DNA of 64,000 nucleotides from Fibrobacter sp. UWH4 (lineage in GTDB: Bacteria; Fibrobacterota; Fibrobacteria; Fibrobacterales; Fibrobacteraceae): NCBI RefSeq assembly GCF_900142475.1, contig NZ_FRAY01000003.1, positions 1 to 64,000 of the forward strand, in the 5' to 3' direction. The translations under genes and the position numbers were made by a program. The stretch's first letter is position 1; each line of letters starts with the position of its first letter. Shown here piece by piece: positions 40,987 to 51,477 of this stretch. Below the pieces are notes generated by a model that worked only from the letters and a program-made list of their open reading frames with translations, made no database searches and had not been told where the DNA came from.

Positions 40987-43900
40987 ATGAAACGAAAAAA
41001 TAGATCTGTAGCAGCAATATTGGCGTCTGTCAGTTTGCTGGCATCAGTGGGTGTAGCCCAGGAGGCGGAGAACTCTGCTCCTTCCGTGATGGGTATTCCG
41101 GGTGAATCCATCGATGAAGGCAAGAAATTTGCCCCGATTAAGTTGGACAAGTATGTTACCGATGAGGACAAAGCCGAAAAGATTAAGTGGTCCGTGTCCG
41201 GCAATAAGCAACTCAAGGTTTCTATTTCGCCTGAACGCGTAGCGACTATTGAAATTCCGGACCAGTATTGGAACGGTTCTGAAGATATCACCTTTATTGC
41301 AACTGATACCAAGGGCGCCTCGGGTTCCGAAACGGTGAACTTCAACGTGGAATCCGTAAACAACCCGCCTGAAGTCAAGCAGATTCCGGACCAGACCGTC
41401 GATGAAGGAAAGACCTTCGCGAAGATCAAGCTCGACGATTACGTGACCGACCCCGACCATCCGAAGAACCAGATTCTCTGGGAATTCGACATCTCTCCGA
41501 TTGGCAAGGACCAGGCCGACGGCGACCTGAACGTGGAAATTGACCCGAACCGTGTGGCTTCCGTGATTATTCCGGATCCGAACTGGTACGGCTCTGCAAA
41601 GATCAAGTTTACGGCTACCGACGGCGAATACGCTAGCGCCTCTACGGCCGCAAACTTTGTGGTGAAGCCGATCAACGATGCTCCGGTGCTCCAGAAGATT
41701 CCGGACCAGACCATCGAAGAAAAGAACGAATTCGAATCCATCAGCCTGACCGATTATGTAGCAGACGTGGATGACGATGTCATGAAACTCAAGTGGACCA
41801 TTTCGGGCAACAAGGACCTGAAGTTCGACATCGACAAGTATGGTTCTGCAAACATCAAGATCCCGAATGAATTCTGGAACGGCTCTGAAACCGTGACCTT
41901 CACGGCGACTGACCCGGACGGTGCGTCTGCCAAGGCGACCGCCAAGTTCACGGTCAAGTCCGTGAACGATGCTCCTGAATTCGTGCAGGAAGTCCAGGAT
42001 CAGACCATCGACGAAAAGCAGGAGTTCAAGCCCATTGAACTGGACAAGCTGGTCAAGGATCCCGATCATCCTTTCGAACAACTTAAGTGGACTGTTTCGG
42101 GCAACAAGGATCTCGCCGTCAATATCGCCGGCAAGAACGCCACCATCAAGATCCCGAACAAGATGTGGAATGGTTCTGAATCCATCAAGTTCAAGGTCTG
42201 CGACCCGGCCGGTGCTTGCGCCGAATCCGAAAACAGCTTCACGGTGAACTCCGTGAACGACGTGCCGCAGCTCGTGAAGCAGATTCCGAATCAGACCATC
42301 GACGAAAAGAAGACCTTCGCGAAGATCAAGCTCGACGAATACGTGAAGGATGCCGACCACAAGAATTCCGAACTCTCCTGGGAAGCTGACGTGAAGCACC
42401 AGGGCAAGGAACCGCAGTCCGGTACTTTGTCTGTAAATATCGGTGACGACCACGTTGCATCTATTGAAATCCCGGATCCGTACTGGAACGGCGCTGCTGT
42501 CGTGACCTTTACGGTGTCTGACCCCGAAGGCGCTTCTGTCAAGCAGGCTGTGACCTTCACGGTCAAGTCCATCAACGATATTCCTGTGTTCAAGAAGATT
42601 CCGGACCAGGCTATCGAAGAAAAGAACGAATTTGCCTCCGTGATGCTCGACGATTACCTCTCCGATGCCGATCACGATCTCTCCCAGTTGAAGATCGACA
42701 TTACGGGTAACAAGGACATCAAGGTCAACCTGAATAACAAGACTCGTGAAGTTTCTTTCAAGACTCCGAACGAACTCTGGAACGGTTCTGAAACCATCAC
42801 CTTTACTGCTACTGACCCCGATGGCGGCAAGGCTTCTACCCAGATGAAGCTTTCTATCAAGTCCATCAACGACCCTCCGACCATGAAGGACATTGCTGAA
42901 CAGTCCATCAAGGAAAAGGGCGAATTCAAGCCGGTTGAACTCGACAAGTATGTCGAAGACCTCGACCACACCAAGGCCCAGCTCAAGTGGACCGTGACGG
43001 GCAACCGCGAACTCAAGGTGTCCATCGACGGTAACCGCGTGATGAAGGTGACTCCGCCGTCTCCGCAGTGGAACGGTTCCGAAACGCTTACCATCAAGGT
43101 GAGCGACCCCGAAGGTGCTACCGATGAACGCTCTGTCGCTTACACCGTGGAATCCGTGAACGACGTTCCGGAATTCATCAAGCAGGTCGCTCCGCAGACT
43201 ATCAAGGAAAAGGGCCAGTTCCAGCCGATCAAGCTCGGTGAAATGGTTCGCGACCTCGACAACAAGCTTTCCGACCTCCAGTTCACGGTTGACGTGAAGT
43301 CTACCAAGGGCAAGGAAGCTGGTCTCACTGTTGAAGTTGATGCCCAGCATGTGGCCAACATCAAGATTCCGAACAAGTTCTGGAACGGTGCCGATGAAAT
43401 TACCTTTACGGTGACCGACCCGGAAGGTGCCAAGGCTGTGTCCAAGGCTCTCTTCACTGTGCAGTCCGTGAACGATGTGCCGACTCTCAAGAAGGTTCCG
43501 GACCAGATGATCGAAGAAAAGCATGAATTTGCTTCCGTCAACCTCGCCGAACTTGCTTCTGACCCCGACCACGCCTTTAAGGATCTCAAGTGGACGGTTT
43601 CTGGCAACAAGCAGCTCAAGATCGATATCGATAAGAACGGTGTCGCAACGATCAAGATGCCGACCAAGATGTGGAACGGTTCCGAAAAGGTGACCTTCAC
43701 GGTGACCGACCCGGAAGGCGCTTCTGCCAAGTCTGACGCCGTGTTCACGGTGAAGTCTATCAACGACCCGCCGGTTATGAAGGATATTGCTAACCAGACC
43801 ATCAAGGAAAAGGGTGAATTCAAGTCGATTGAACTTGACAAGTACGCCTCTGACGAAGACCACGATCAGTCCAAGCTCAAGTGGACCGTATCCGGCAACA

Positions 43901-46900
43901 AGCAGCTCAAGGTTGTGATCGACCCGAAGCATGTCGCTACGGTTACTGCCCCGAACAAGTTCTGGAACGGTTCCGAAGACATTACCTTCACGGTGACCGA
44001 CCCGGAAGGGGCATCCGACAAGCGTACGGTGAAGTTTACGGTGGAATCCGTGAACGACCTGCCTGAATTCGTGAAGCCCATCAAGGACCAGAGCATTCCT
44101 GAAAAGCGTGAATTCGCGATTATCAACTTGAACGATATCGTGAAGGATGCCGATCACAAGCCCGACCAGCTTTCCTGGAGCTTCGACGTGAAGCCGGCGA
44201 AGGGTGCACCGAAGAGCTACACTCCGCAGCTCAAGGTGACTGTGGATGGCCAGCGCATGGCTAAGATCGTGATTCCGGACAAGTACTGGAACGGCTCCGA
44301 AGAAATTACGTTCAAGGTGGAAGATCCGGATGGCGGCAAGGCCCATTGCACGGCTACCTTTACGGTGCAGTCCGTGAACGATGCTCCGACCATCGGCAAG
44401 ATCAACGACCAGATGATAAAGGAAAAGGAAGAATTCAAGTCTTTCAACCTGAAGCAGCTTATCAAGGATCCTGACCACGCCTATGATCGCTTGAAGATTG
44501 AAGTGACTGGCCAGAAGGATCTCAAGGTCTCTATTTCCAAGGACGGCGACGTTTCTATCAAGGCACCGAGCCCGCTCTGGAACGGCAACGAAAAGATCAC
44601 CTTCACGGTGACCGACCCGGAAGGCGCAACCGCCAAGGCGACTGCCGCATTCTCTGTGCAGTCTATCAACGATCCTCCGGTCATGAAGGATATTGCTAGC
44701 CAGACCATCAAGGAAAAGGGTAGCTTCAAGTCTATTGCTCTCGACAACTATGTCGAAGACCTCGACCATCCGAAGAACAAGCTGAAGTGGAAGATCGAAG
44801 GCGCCAAGGAACTCAAGGTCGCCATGGATGCTAGCCACAATGTGTCTGTGTTGCCGCCGAACCCGAACTGGCACGGCAAGGAAGCCGTCAAGTTCACGGT
44901 GACCGACCCGGAAGGTGCTTCTGATAGCCGCTCCGTGACCTTCACGGTGGAATCGGTGAACGATGCTCCGCAGTTCGTGCGCGAACTCAAGGATCAGTCC
45001 ATCGACGAAAAGAAGCAGTTCCAGCAAATCAAGCTCGACGATCTCGTGAAGGATCCGGACCACAAGAATTCCGAACTCAAGTGGACCTTCGACGTGAAGG
45101 CAAAGTCTGCCGCCGCTCCTGCCAAGGGCAAGAAGGGCGCTGCCGCTGAACCGGCTCCGTCTGCCAAGGATGGCCTGAGTGTCAAGGTGGACAACAACCA
45201 TGTTGCAACAATCGTGATTCCGAACAAGTTCTGGAACGGTGCTGCCGACATTACCTTCACGGTGACCGACCCGGAAGGTGCAAAGGCTTCCAAGACCGCC
45301 CATTACGAAGTGCGTTCCATCAACGACGCTCCGGTGATTTCCGCAAGCGCTCCGAAGGGTGAAACCATCCGTGAAAACGGCGTGTTCAGGACCATCGACC
45401 TTTCGAACCTCGCTACCGACCCGGACCACAAGACTGCCCAGCTCAAGTGGACTGTCTCTGGCAACAAGTTCCTCAAGGTGAATATGCGTAAGGACAACAC
45501 CGTCCAAATCGCTGTGCCGGATCCGCAGTGGAACGGCAAGGAAACGGTGACCTTCACGGTGACCGACCCAGAAGGTGCTTCTGCCAACCACAAGATGCAC
45601 TTCGAAGTGACCCGCGTGAACGACGCTCCGGTCATCGCCAAGAAGATTCCTGACCAGAAGATCAAGGAAAAGCAGCTCTTCAAGCAGATCAAGCTCGACG
45701 AATACGTGAAGGACCCGGATGACAAGCCGAGCGAACTCAAGTGGACCGTGACGGGCAACAAGCTCCTGAAGGCTGAAATTTCTCCGAGCCGCGTGCTTAC
45801 GGTTACGGCTCCGGACAAGAATTTCTGGTGCGCTCCGGAATCCATGGTTCTTATCGTGAAGGACCCGGATGGTGCCGAAACTTCTCAGATGGTGACCTTC
45901 GAAATCACCTCTGTGAACGACGCTCCGGTGCTCAAGAATATTCCTGACCAGAAGATCAAGGAAAAGGGCACGTTCAAGGAAATCGACCTGAACAAGTTCG
46001 TGCACGATCCTGACCACAAGCTCTCTGAATTGGTGTGGACGGTGAAGGTTGACAAGGTGAATGCCGCTCCGGCTGCAAAGCCTGCCAAGAAATCGGCCAA
46101 GAAGTCCGCAAAGAAGGGCAAGAAGGGTAAGAAGGAAGAAGAGGCCGAAGAACAACCGGCTCCGGCTCCTGTTGACGAATTCCAGGTGGAAATTGACAGC
46201 AAGAACATTGCTCGCGTGAAGATCGCCAACAAGTTCTGGAATGGCGAACGCAATGTGACCTTCACCGTGAAGGACCCCGAAGGCGCCTCTGATTCCAAGA
46301 CGGTGAACTTCAAGGTTGAATCTGTGAATGATGCACCGGAAATCAAGCCGATCGCCATCCAGAGCGTCCAGGAAAAGGAACGCTTCAAGCCGCTCGACCT
46401 CGCTCAGTACATCTCTGATCCGGACCACCAGCTGTCCGCTCTGAAGATTGAAGTGGCTCCGACCCGCGCCCTCAAGGCTTCTATCAATGCCAAGAAGGAA
46501 CTCGTCGTTTCTACTCCGAACAAGTTCTGGAGCGGAACCGAAAAGATCAAGATTGACGTTTATGACCCCGAAGGTGCTCGTGCTACTCAGCAGATCACCT
46601 ACGAAGTGGTGCCTGTGAACGATCCTCCGGTCATCAAGCACATTGCCGGCCAGAAGATCAAGGAAAAGGAAAAGTTCGAAATTGTCGATCTCTCCAAGGC
46701 TGCCGAAGACCCGGATAACAAGCCCAACGAACTCCACTGGACCGTGTCCGGCAATAAGGACCTCAAGGTGGATATCAAGGGGACGCGTGCCCAGGTGCTG
46801 ACTCCGAACCCGAACTGGTTCGGCAAGGAAACCCTCACCTTTACGGTGAAGGATATCGCCGGTGCATCTGCTTCCGCCAAGGCTACTTTCGAAGTCACTC

Positions 46901-48264
46901 CGGTGAACGACGCTCCGACCCTCAAGCCGGTACAGCCGTTCGTGATCGAAGAAAAGAGAACCTTTGCTCCGGTTGACTTCAGCAAGATGGTGAACGACCC
47001 TGATAACTCTCTCGAAGAATTGACCTGGACGCTCGACAACGATGTTCCGAATGTGAAGGGCAGGAAGGGTAAGGACGGTCCGGCCGTGAAGCATGAAATC
47101 AACTTCATGATTAACGAAAAGGGCCTGCTCCAGGCAGAAACTCCGAGTCCGTACTGGAACGGTATGGAAACGGTGACGGTGAACGTGTTCGACCCGGCTG
47201 GCGAAAAGGCTTCTGTCCAGGTGAAGTTCACGGTGAAGCCGGTGAACGACCCGCCGGTCGTGAAGAAGATTTCTGACCAGGAAACTCTGCAGGGTTCTGC
47301 CTTCAAGCCGATTAAGCTCGACCATTATGTTTCTGATCCGGATCACAAGAACACCGAAATCAGGTGGGCTGCTGCCGGTGCCAAGAATCTTGCTGTGCAG
47401 ATTAACGGAAGCCGCGAAGCCATCGTGAAGCCGAAGAAACCGGATTGGTTCGGTGAAGAAACCATCATCTTTACCGCTAAGGATCCGGCCGGCGCTTCCG
47501 ACAAGGCGATGGTGAAGTTTGTCGTAAAGCATGTGAACGCCGCCCCGATTATGCGCGACATTCCGGATGCAACGATCAAGGAAGATGACAACAATGGTGT
47601 AATCGCCGTGATCAAGCTTGACCAGTACGCACGCGACAAGGATCATCGTTTCGACGAACTCAAGTGGTCTTTCACTGGCAACAAGTTCCTTGAAGTGAAG
47701 TACGACAAGTACAAGAAGACCGCTACGGTTGCCCAGCCGCACCCGAACTGGAATGGCAAGCCGGAAAGGATTACCTTCACGGTGACCGACCCGGATGGCG
47801 CCAAGGCTTCTAAGTCTGCTCTGTTCACTGTGATTGCCGTGAACGATCCGCCGGTTGCTACTGCACAGACCTACATGACTCAGGAAGGTGAAGAACTCAA
47901 GGTGAGCGCCGCCGAAGGTCTGATGGCCGGTGTGACGGATGCCGATGGTGAAAAGCCGGTGTCTGTGCAGCTGGTGCAGAAGCCGCGCAACGGTAAGATC
48001 AACCTGAACGAACGTGACGGTTCCTTCACCTACATGCCGAACAAGGGCTTCAGCGGCCTTGACGAATTCAGCTTCAAGGTTCGCGATCCGGGTGGACTCG
48101 CCTCTCAGGTGACGACAGCCGAAGTCAATGTTTCCTTCAAGATGAAGGATCTCCGCGGTGGCGACACCAAGAAGAAGGCTGAACCGAAGAAGGAAGAGCC
48201 GAAGGAAGAGGAAAAGGCCCCGGCTAAAGGCAAGAAGAGGGGCAAGAAGGGCAAGCGCCGCTAA
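40987..48264 (+). CDS. Giant secreted Ig/cadherin-like repeat protein (22 repeats, triplet-organised)
   Basis: 2425 residues. Signal peptide (MKRKNRSVAAILASVSLLAS...VAQ), then 22 repeats of ~97-100 residues, each with P-x-x-x-x-I-x-DQ-x-I-x-EK, LD-x-Y/LV-x-DPDH, LKWTVSGNK, (N/D)-x-x-WNG-x-E and FTVTDPEGA...SVND. The acidic DPDH and DPEGA loops suggest calcium binding. A final tandem-95/cadherin-like domain (~2295-2390, GFSGLDEFSFKVRDPGGL) is followed by a Lys/Glu-rich tail (KKAEPKKEEPKEEEKAP...GKKRGKKGKRR). Repeats 2, 5, 8, 11, 14, 17 and 20 carry a loop insertion, longest and Lys/Ala/Pro-rich in 14 and 17. Likely a very long surface filament or adhesin; no sorting tail or membrane anchor is seen. 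Confidence 0.88.
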   Translation: MKRKNRSVAAILASVSLLASVGVAQEAENSAPSVMGIPGESIDEGKKFAPIKLDKYVTDEDKAEKIKWSVSGNKQLKVSISPERVATIEIPDQYWNGSEDITFIATDTKGASGSETVNFNVESVNNPPEVKQIPDQTVDEGKTFAKIKLDDYVTDPDHPKNQILWEFDISPIGKDQADGDLNVEIDPNRVASVIIPDPNWYGSAKIKFTATDGEYASASTAANFVVKPINDAPVLQKIPDQTIEEKNEFESISLTDYVADVDDDVMKLKWTISGNKDLKFDIDKYGSANIKIPNEFWNGSETVTFTATDPDGASAKATAKFTVKSVNDAPEFVQEVQDQTIDEKQEFKPIELDKLVKDPDHPFEQLKWTVSGNKDLAVNIAGKNATIKIPNKMWNGSESIKFKVCDPAGACAESENSFTVNSVNDVPQLVKQIPNQTIDEKKTFAKIKLDEYVKDADHKNSELSWEADVKHQGKEPQSGTLSVNIGDDHVASIEIPDPYWNGAAVVTFTVSDPEGASVKQAVTFTVKSINDIPVFKKIPDQAIEEKNEFASVMLDDYLSDADHDLSQLKIDITGNKDIKVNLNNKTREVSFKTPNELWNGSETITFTATDPDGGKASTQMKLSIKSINDPPTMKDIAEQSIKEKGEFKPVELDKYVEDLDHTKAQLKWTVTGNRELKVSIDGNRVMKVTPPSPQWNGSETLTIKVSDPEGATDERSVAYTVESVNDVPEFIKQVAPQTIKEKGQFQPIKLGEMVRDLDNKLSDLQFTVDVKSTKGKEAGLTVEVDAQHVANIKIPNKFWNGADEITFTVTDPEGAKAVSKALFTVQSVNDVPTLKKVPDQMIEEKHEFASVNLAELASDPDHAFKDLKWTVSGNKQLKIDIDKNGVATIKMPTKMWNGSEKVTFTVTDPEGASAKSDAVFTVKSINDPPVMKDIANQTIKEKGEFKSIELDKYASDEDHDQSKLKWTVSGNKQLKVVIDPKHVATVTAPNKFWNGSEDITFTVTDPEGASDKRTVKFTVESVNDLPEFVKPIKDQSIPEKREFAIINLNDIVKDADHKPDQLSWSFDVKPAKGAPKSYTPQLKVTVDGQRMAKIVIPDKYWNGSEEITFKVEDPDGGKAHCTATFTVQSVNDAPTIGKINDQMIKEKEEFKSFNLKQLIKDPDHAYDRLKIEVTGQKDLKVSISKDGDVSIKAPSPLWNGNEKITFTVTDPEGATAKATAAFSVQSINDPPVMKDIASQTIKEKGSFKSIALDNYVEDLDHPKNKLKWKIEGAKELKVAMDASHNVSVLPPNPNWHGKEAVKFTVTDPEGASDSRSVTFTVESVNDAPQFVRELKDQSIDEKKQFQQIKLDDLVKDPDHKNSELKWTFDVKAKSAAAPAKGKKGAAAEPAPSAKDGLSVKVDNNHVATIVIPNKFWNGAADITFTVTDPEGAKASKTAHYEVRSINDAPVISASAPKGETIRENGVFRTIDLSNLATDPDHKTAQLKWTVSGNKFLKVNMRKDNTVQIAVPDPQWNGKETVTFTVTDPEGASANHKMHFEVTRVNDAPVIAKKIPDQKIKEKQLFKQIKLDEYVKDPDDKPSELKWTVTGNKLLKAEISPSRVLTVTAPDKNFWCAPESMVLIVKDPDGAETSQMVTFEITSVNDAPVLKNIPDQKIKEKGTFKEIDLNKFVHDPDHKLSELVWTVKVDKVNAAPAAKPAKKSAKKSAKKGKKGKKEEEAEEQPAPAPVDEFQVEIDSKNIARVKIANKFWNGERNVTFTVKDPEGASDSKTVNFKVESVNDAPEIKPIAIQSVQEKERFKPLDLAQYISDPDHQLSALKIEVAPTRALKASINAKKELVVSTPNKFWSGTEKIKIDVYDPEGARATQQITYEVVPVNDPPVIKHIAGQKIKEKEKFEIVDLSKAAEDPDNKPNELHWTVSGNKDLKVDIKGTRAQVLTPNPNWFGKETLTFTVKDIAGASASAKATFEVTPVNDAPTLKPVQPFVIEEKRTFAPVDFSKMVNDPDNSLEELTWTLDNDVPNVKGRKGKDGPAVKHEINFMINEKGLLQAETPSPYWNGMETVTVNVFDPAGEKASVQVKFTVKPVNDPPVVKKISDQETLQGSAFKPIKLDHYVSDPDHKNTEIRWAAAGAKNLAVQINGSREAIVKPKKPDWFGEETIIFTAKDPAGASDKAMVKFVVKHVNAAPIMRDIPDATIKEDDNNGVIAVIKLDQYARDKDHRFDELKWSFTGNKFLEVKYDKYKKTATVAQPHPNWNGKPERITFTVTDPDGAKASKSALFTVIAVNDPPVATAQTYMTQEGEELKVSAAEGLMAGVTDADGEKPVSVQLVQKPRNGKINLNERDGSFTYMPNKGFSGLDEFSFKVRDPGGLASQVTTAEVNVSFKMKDLRGGDTKKKAEPKKEEPKEEEKAPAKGKKRGKKGKRR

Positions 48265-48324
48265 TCCATAAGTGGCCTCGCTCTGCGAGCTTCTACCATA
48301 AATTTGAGTAAAGCTTAATAAGTG

Positions 48325-48352
48325 AAAATCCCGCTCTTTGAGCGGGATTTTT
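48325..48352 (+). terminator. Intrinsic terminator after the giant gene
   Basis: AAAATCCCGCTC TTT GAGCGGGATTTTT, a 12-bp stem with a T run. Confidence 0.9.
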
Positions 48353-48514
48353 GCGTTTTTTGGGAATTTTTCTCCCGAAGTGGCTGTTTGGTGTTGAAAG
48401 GTTCAAAACGGAAAAAACTTGCAGAAGGCTTTTTTGCATCGTTTTTTGCCCCTGAAATATATTTTTGAATTGGATGCAAGGGCCTGTTGCCCATTGTAGT
48501 TTAGGGATGAATTT

Positions 48515-51382
48515 ATGAAAAAAGGATTGTTTGGTGCTTTTGGACTTAGCCTGGCCGCTATCATCGGCATGCAGGCGACTGCCGCATACTCTGCTGAAAA
48601 GGCGGCAGATTTCAGCTGGAGCAACGTGAGCATGGGCGGGGGCGGATTCGTCTCCGCCGTGATCGCTTCTCCGGTCGACAAAGGGCTGTTCTACGCCCGT
48701 ACCGACGTGGGCGGCGCGTACCGCTGGAACGAATCGACTGCCCGCTGGGAATCGATGATGGACTGGGTCGATGTTTCCGAGCGAGGCCTTTTGGGCATTG
48801 AAGCCATTGTCGTTGATCCGCAGGAATCGGGCGTTGTGTATATGGTGGCGGGAACCAGTTACTGGAACAACGGCCGTACGGCGTTCCTCCGCAGTAGCGA
48901 CAAGGGTGAATCTTGGGATGTCCTTTACACTTGGGACGAAGACGGTGCCAAGGGGGCGAAAGTGGCACGCTTTGGCGCACACGGTAACGGCATGGGCCGC
49001 GGAAACGGTGAAGCCTTGGCGGTCGACCCGAACGATTCCAAGATTATGTTCTACGGCTCCAAGAACAAGGGCCTCTGGAAATCGACGGATAACGGAACGA
49101 GCTGGAGCCATGTGGATGCTTGGACCAAGGCCGCCGGGAGCGATACGACCTGGAATGGTTCGGGATTTAGCTTTGTGCAGTATGCTCCGGGCAGCTCCAA
49201 GGTGCTTTACGCCGGATTCCTACGTGAAGGGACGACGGCCAAGGGCACGTTCGAAAACGTGTTCACCTCGACCGACGGCGGTGCAAGCTGGCAGGCGCTC
49301 CCGATTCCGGATTCATTGCGCAGCACGGCCGGCGGGAGCATTGTGCGCCTGATGCCGCAGCGTGCGGTGGTTTCGGGCGACGGAAAAACGATGACGGTGA
49401 CCTTTGCCGATGGCGCCGGGCCGCATTCCATGATGTGGGACGAAGGCTGGGGCATGATTTACGATGGTTTTGGTCGCGGTGCGGTGCTGCAGCTTGATGT
49501 GGCTTCGGCGACTTGGTCCGACGTTTCTCCGGAAAACTTCCTGGACGAAGGCGGTGACGCCAAGTACGACAAGGTGGACGTGAAAGGCATGGTCGACTGC
49601 GAAGCGACTGGCGGCAAGACTTGCGAAGATTATTACCCCTACATTGCTCCTTATGGCGGCATTGCTATCAATCCGAAAAATGCCAACGAAATGGTGGTGA
49701 CCACTGAAGGTTACCGCGGTCCGCAGTTCTGGTACACGGCTACAAGCGACACCAGCGGCAAGTGGAGCGACCAGTGGGGTACTAACATTTACCACACGAC
49801 CGATGGCGGCAAAACCTGGATTGCAAGCTTCAAGTACTATTGGATGGAAGGTGGTTTCTACCCGACGACGAAGCAGATGGATGCCAACGGAATTGGCTGG
49901 ATGCATAATGGTTCTATTCACTGGTCCGGTAGCGTTGCCATGGATCCGTTCGACAACAACCGCGTCTTTGTGACTTCGGGTAACGGTATTTTCCGCTGCG
50001 ACAACCTGAGCGATTATGTGTACAAGGAAGCGGAAAATTCTTGGGAAGAACCGCAGCTCACCATGAACCAGGTGTGGCATTTCTCGGCGCATGGCGTCGA
50101 AGAAACGGTGCCTTTCGAAGTGGTGAGCATTCCGGGTGGCCCCATGATTTCGATTATCGGCGACTACGACGGATTCCGTCACGATGACATTGCAAAATAT
50201 CCGGCATTCAGGCACAAGACGAATGTTGGCGGCGATTATGTATCGTTGGGTACGACGCAGGGCCTTGCTTATGCTCCCAAGAGTGGCAAATTGGCCAAGG
50301 TGGCTGACAAGCGTGCCTACGAGGGCCAGTACAATGACATTCCCATTGCTCCGGTGCAGTATTCCCTTGACTCGGGCAAGACTTGGACGGTGGAAACCTA
50401 TACAGGACCTGACAAGAACGCTGCCAAGGGTACTGTGGCTCTTTCGGCAAAAGGTACATACACCATCTGGGTTCCGATGGAAGGAACGACCGATGTCTAC
50501 CGCAATTACAACGGCACGACTTGGGAAAAGGTGACGGGAATCGATAACACCGCCTACGTGGTGGGCGATCCTGAAAACGACGACGTGTTCTACGCCTACG
50601 CCAAGGCGGACGGCAAGTTCTACAAGAGTACCGATGCGGGCGCAAGTTTCAAGGCAGTGAGTACGCCTGGTGAAAGCGCGTTCAAGAAGTTCCGTGCCAT
50701 TCCGGGCTACGAGGGTGACTTGTGGTTGCCTGTCGCTATTCAGGATCGGTCGAACGGAACGCCGGCAAGCGGAAAACTTTTGCATTCGACCGATGGCGGT
50801 GCTACCTGGGCTGCGGTTGAAGGCGTCGGTTACTGCGAAGCGGTGGGTTATGGCGCACCCAAGGAAAAGGGTGGCTACCCGGCAATTTACGTTTTCGCAA
50901 CAGTCGGTAAAGTGACGGGTGTGTTCGGCTCTGACGATAAGGGTAAAACCTGGACTCGCGTCAATGACGACGGTCACGAATACGGCGGCCTTGCAAACGG
51001 CGAATTCGTGATGGGCGACATGAATACTTATGGCGTTGTGTACATGAGTACGGCTGGCCGCGGCATTGCAGCTCGCGTGCCGAGCGACTGGAACATGGGT
51101 TCCTCGAGTTCTGAAGGAAATACGAAGATTGCTCCGTCTGCTAAGGTGATTGCTTCGGCCTCGGTAACTTATGCAAACGGTAACCTAGAACTGCACTTGA
51201 ATGCAACCGTTGCTCGCGTGAGCGTGTTCGACATGCGTGGCAAGAAGATTTCTAGCCGCTATTACAGCAGCTCTGCCTCGGTGCCGCTCAAGGAACTGGT
51301 GCGTGCCAAGGGCAGCTATTTTGTTCGAGTCGATAACGGCAAGAAGGTGCTGTTCGCAAACCGCGTGATTGTGACGCGATAG
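48515..51382 (+). CDS. Secreted GH74 xyloglucanase with C-terminal sorting-type tail
   Basis: 955 residues. Signal peptide (to ~27), then the GH74 tandem seven-bladed propellers (~32-860). The start SWSNVSMGGGGFVSAVIASP and LFYARTDVGGAYRW are diagnostic; D64 in TDVGG is the likely catalytic base, and a candidate acid is in the GDYDGFRHDD segment. BNR/Asp-box turns recur (SSDKGESWDVL, STDNGTSWSH, TTDGGKTW, SDDKGKTW). GH74 enzymes cut the glucan backbone of xyloglucan. The last ~75 residues (VSVFDMRGKKISSRYYS...VLFANRVIVTR) form a sorting-type tail. It has its own terminator. Confidence 0.94.
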   Translation: MKKGLFGAFGLSLAAIIGMQATAAYSAEKAADFSWSNVSMGGGGFVSAVIASPVDKGLFYARTDVGGAYRWNESTARWESMMDWVDVSERGLLGIEAIVVDPQESGVVYMVAGTSYWNNGRTAFLRSSDKGESWDVLYTWDEDGAKGAKVARFGAHGNGMGRGNGEALAVDPNDSKIMFYGSKNKGLWKSTDNGTSWSHVDAWTKAAGSDTTWNGSGFSFVQYAPGSSKVLYAGFLREGTTAKGTFENVFTSTDGGASWQALPIPDSLRSTAGGSIVRLMPQRAVVSGDGKTMTVTFADGAGPHSMMWDEGWGMIYDGFGRGAVLQLDVASATWSDVSPENFLDEGGDAKYDKVDVKGMVDCEATGGKTCEDYYPYIAPYGGIAINPKNANEMVVTTEGYRGPQFWYTATSDTSGKWSDQWGTNIYHTTDGGKTWIASFKYYWMEGGFYPTTKQMDANGIGWMHNGSIHWSGSVAMDPFDNNRVFVTSGNGIFRCDNLSDYVYKEAENSWEEPQLTMNQVWHFSAHGVEETVPFEVVSIPGGPMISIIGDYDGFRHDDIAKYPAFRHKTNVGGDYVSLGTTQGLAYAPKSGKLAKVADKRAYEGQYNDIPIAPVQYSLDSGKTWTVETYTGPDKNAAKGTVALSAKGTYTIWVPMEGTTDVYRNYNGTTWEKVTGIDNTAYVVGDPENDDVFYAYAKADGKFYKSTDAGASFKAVSTPGESAFKKFRAIPGYEGDLWLPVAIQDRSNGTPASGKLLHSTDGGATWAAVEGVGYCEAVGYGAPKEKGGYPAIYVFATVGKVTGVFGSDDKGKTWTRVNDDGHEYGGLANGEFVMGDMNTYGVVYMSTAGRGIAARVPSDWNMGSSSSEGNTKIAPSAKVIASASVTYANGNLELHLNATVARVSVFDMRGKKISSRYYSSSASVPLKELVRAKGSYFVRVDNGKKVLFANRVIVTR

Positions 51383-51406
51383 TGGAAATAGATAATTGGT
51401 TGTCTG

Positions 51407-51446
51407 AAAAAAAGTCCCGCTGGGTTTAACCGAGCGGGACGTTTTG
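51407..51446. terminator. Bidirectional intrinsic terminator
   Basis: GTCCCGCT ... AGCGGGAC stem with A7 on the left and GTTTTGTT on the right, between GH74 and the convergent ABC-F gene. Confidence 0.88.
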
Positions 51447-51449
51447 TTG

Positions 51450-51477
51450 TCTAAGTTCTAAGCTCTACCAACTATTT
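51450..51477. repeat. Heptamer array at the 3' end of the ABC-F gene
   Basis: TCTAAGT TCTAAGC TCTACCA ACTATTT, four 7-bp units, nearly identical to the array at 7894-7925 although 43 kb away. It overlaps the ABC-F stop codon. Confidence 0.75.

Noticed and set aside
40796-41017. Small minus-strand frame across the giant gene's promoter and start
   Set aside because: AT-rich promoter DNA translated by chance; no ribosome site and no family character.
41044-47742. A 2232-codon open frame antisense to the giant repeat gene
   Set aside because: It is an effect of the strong codon bias and repetition of the sense gene: it has no ribosome site and its composition (His/Arg/Val-rich) mirrors the sense codons.
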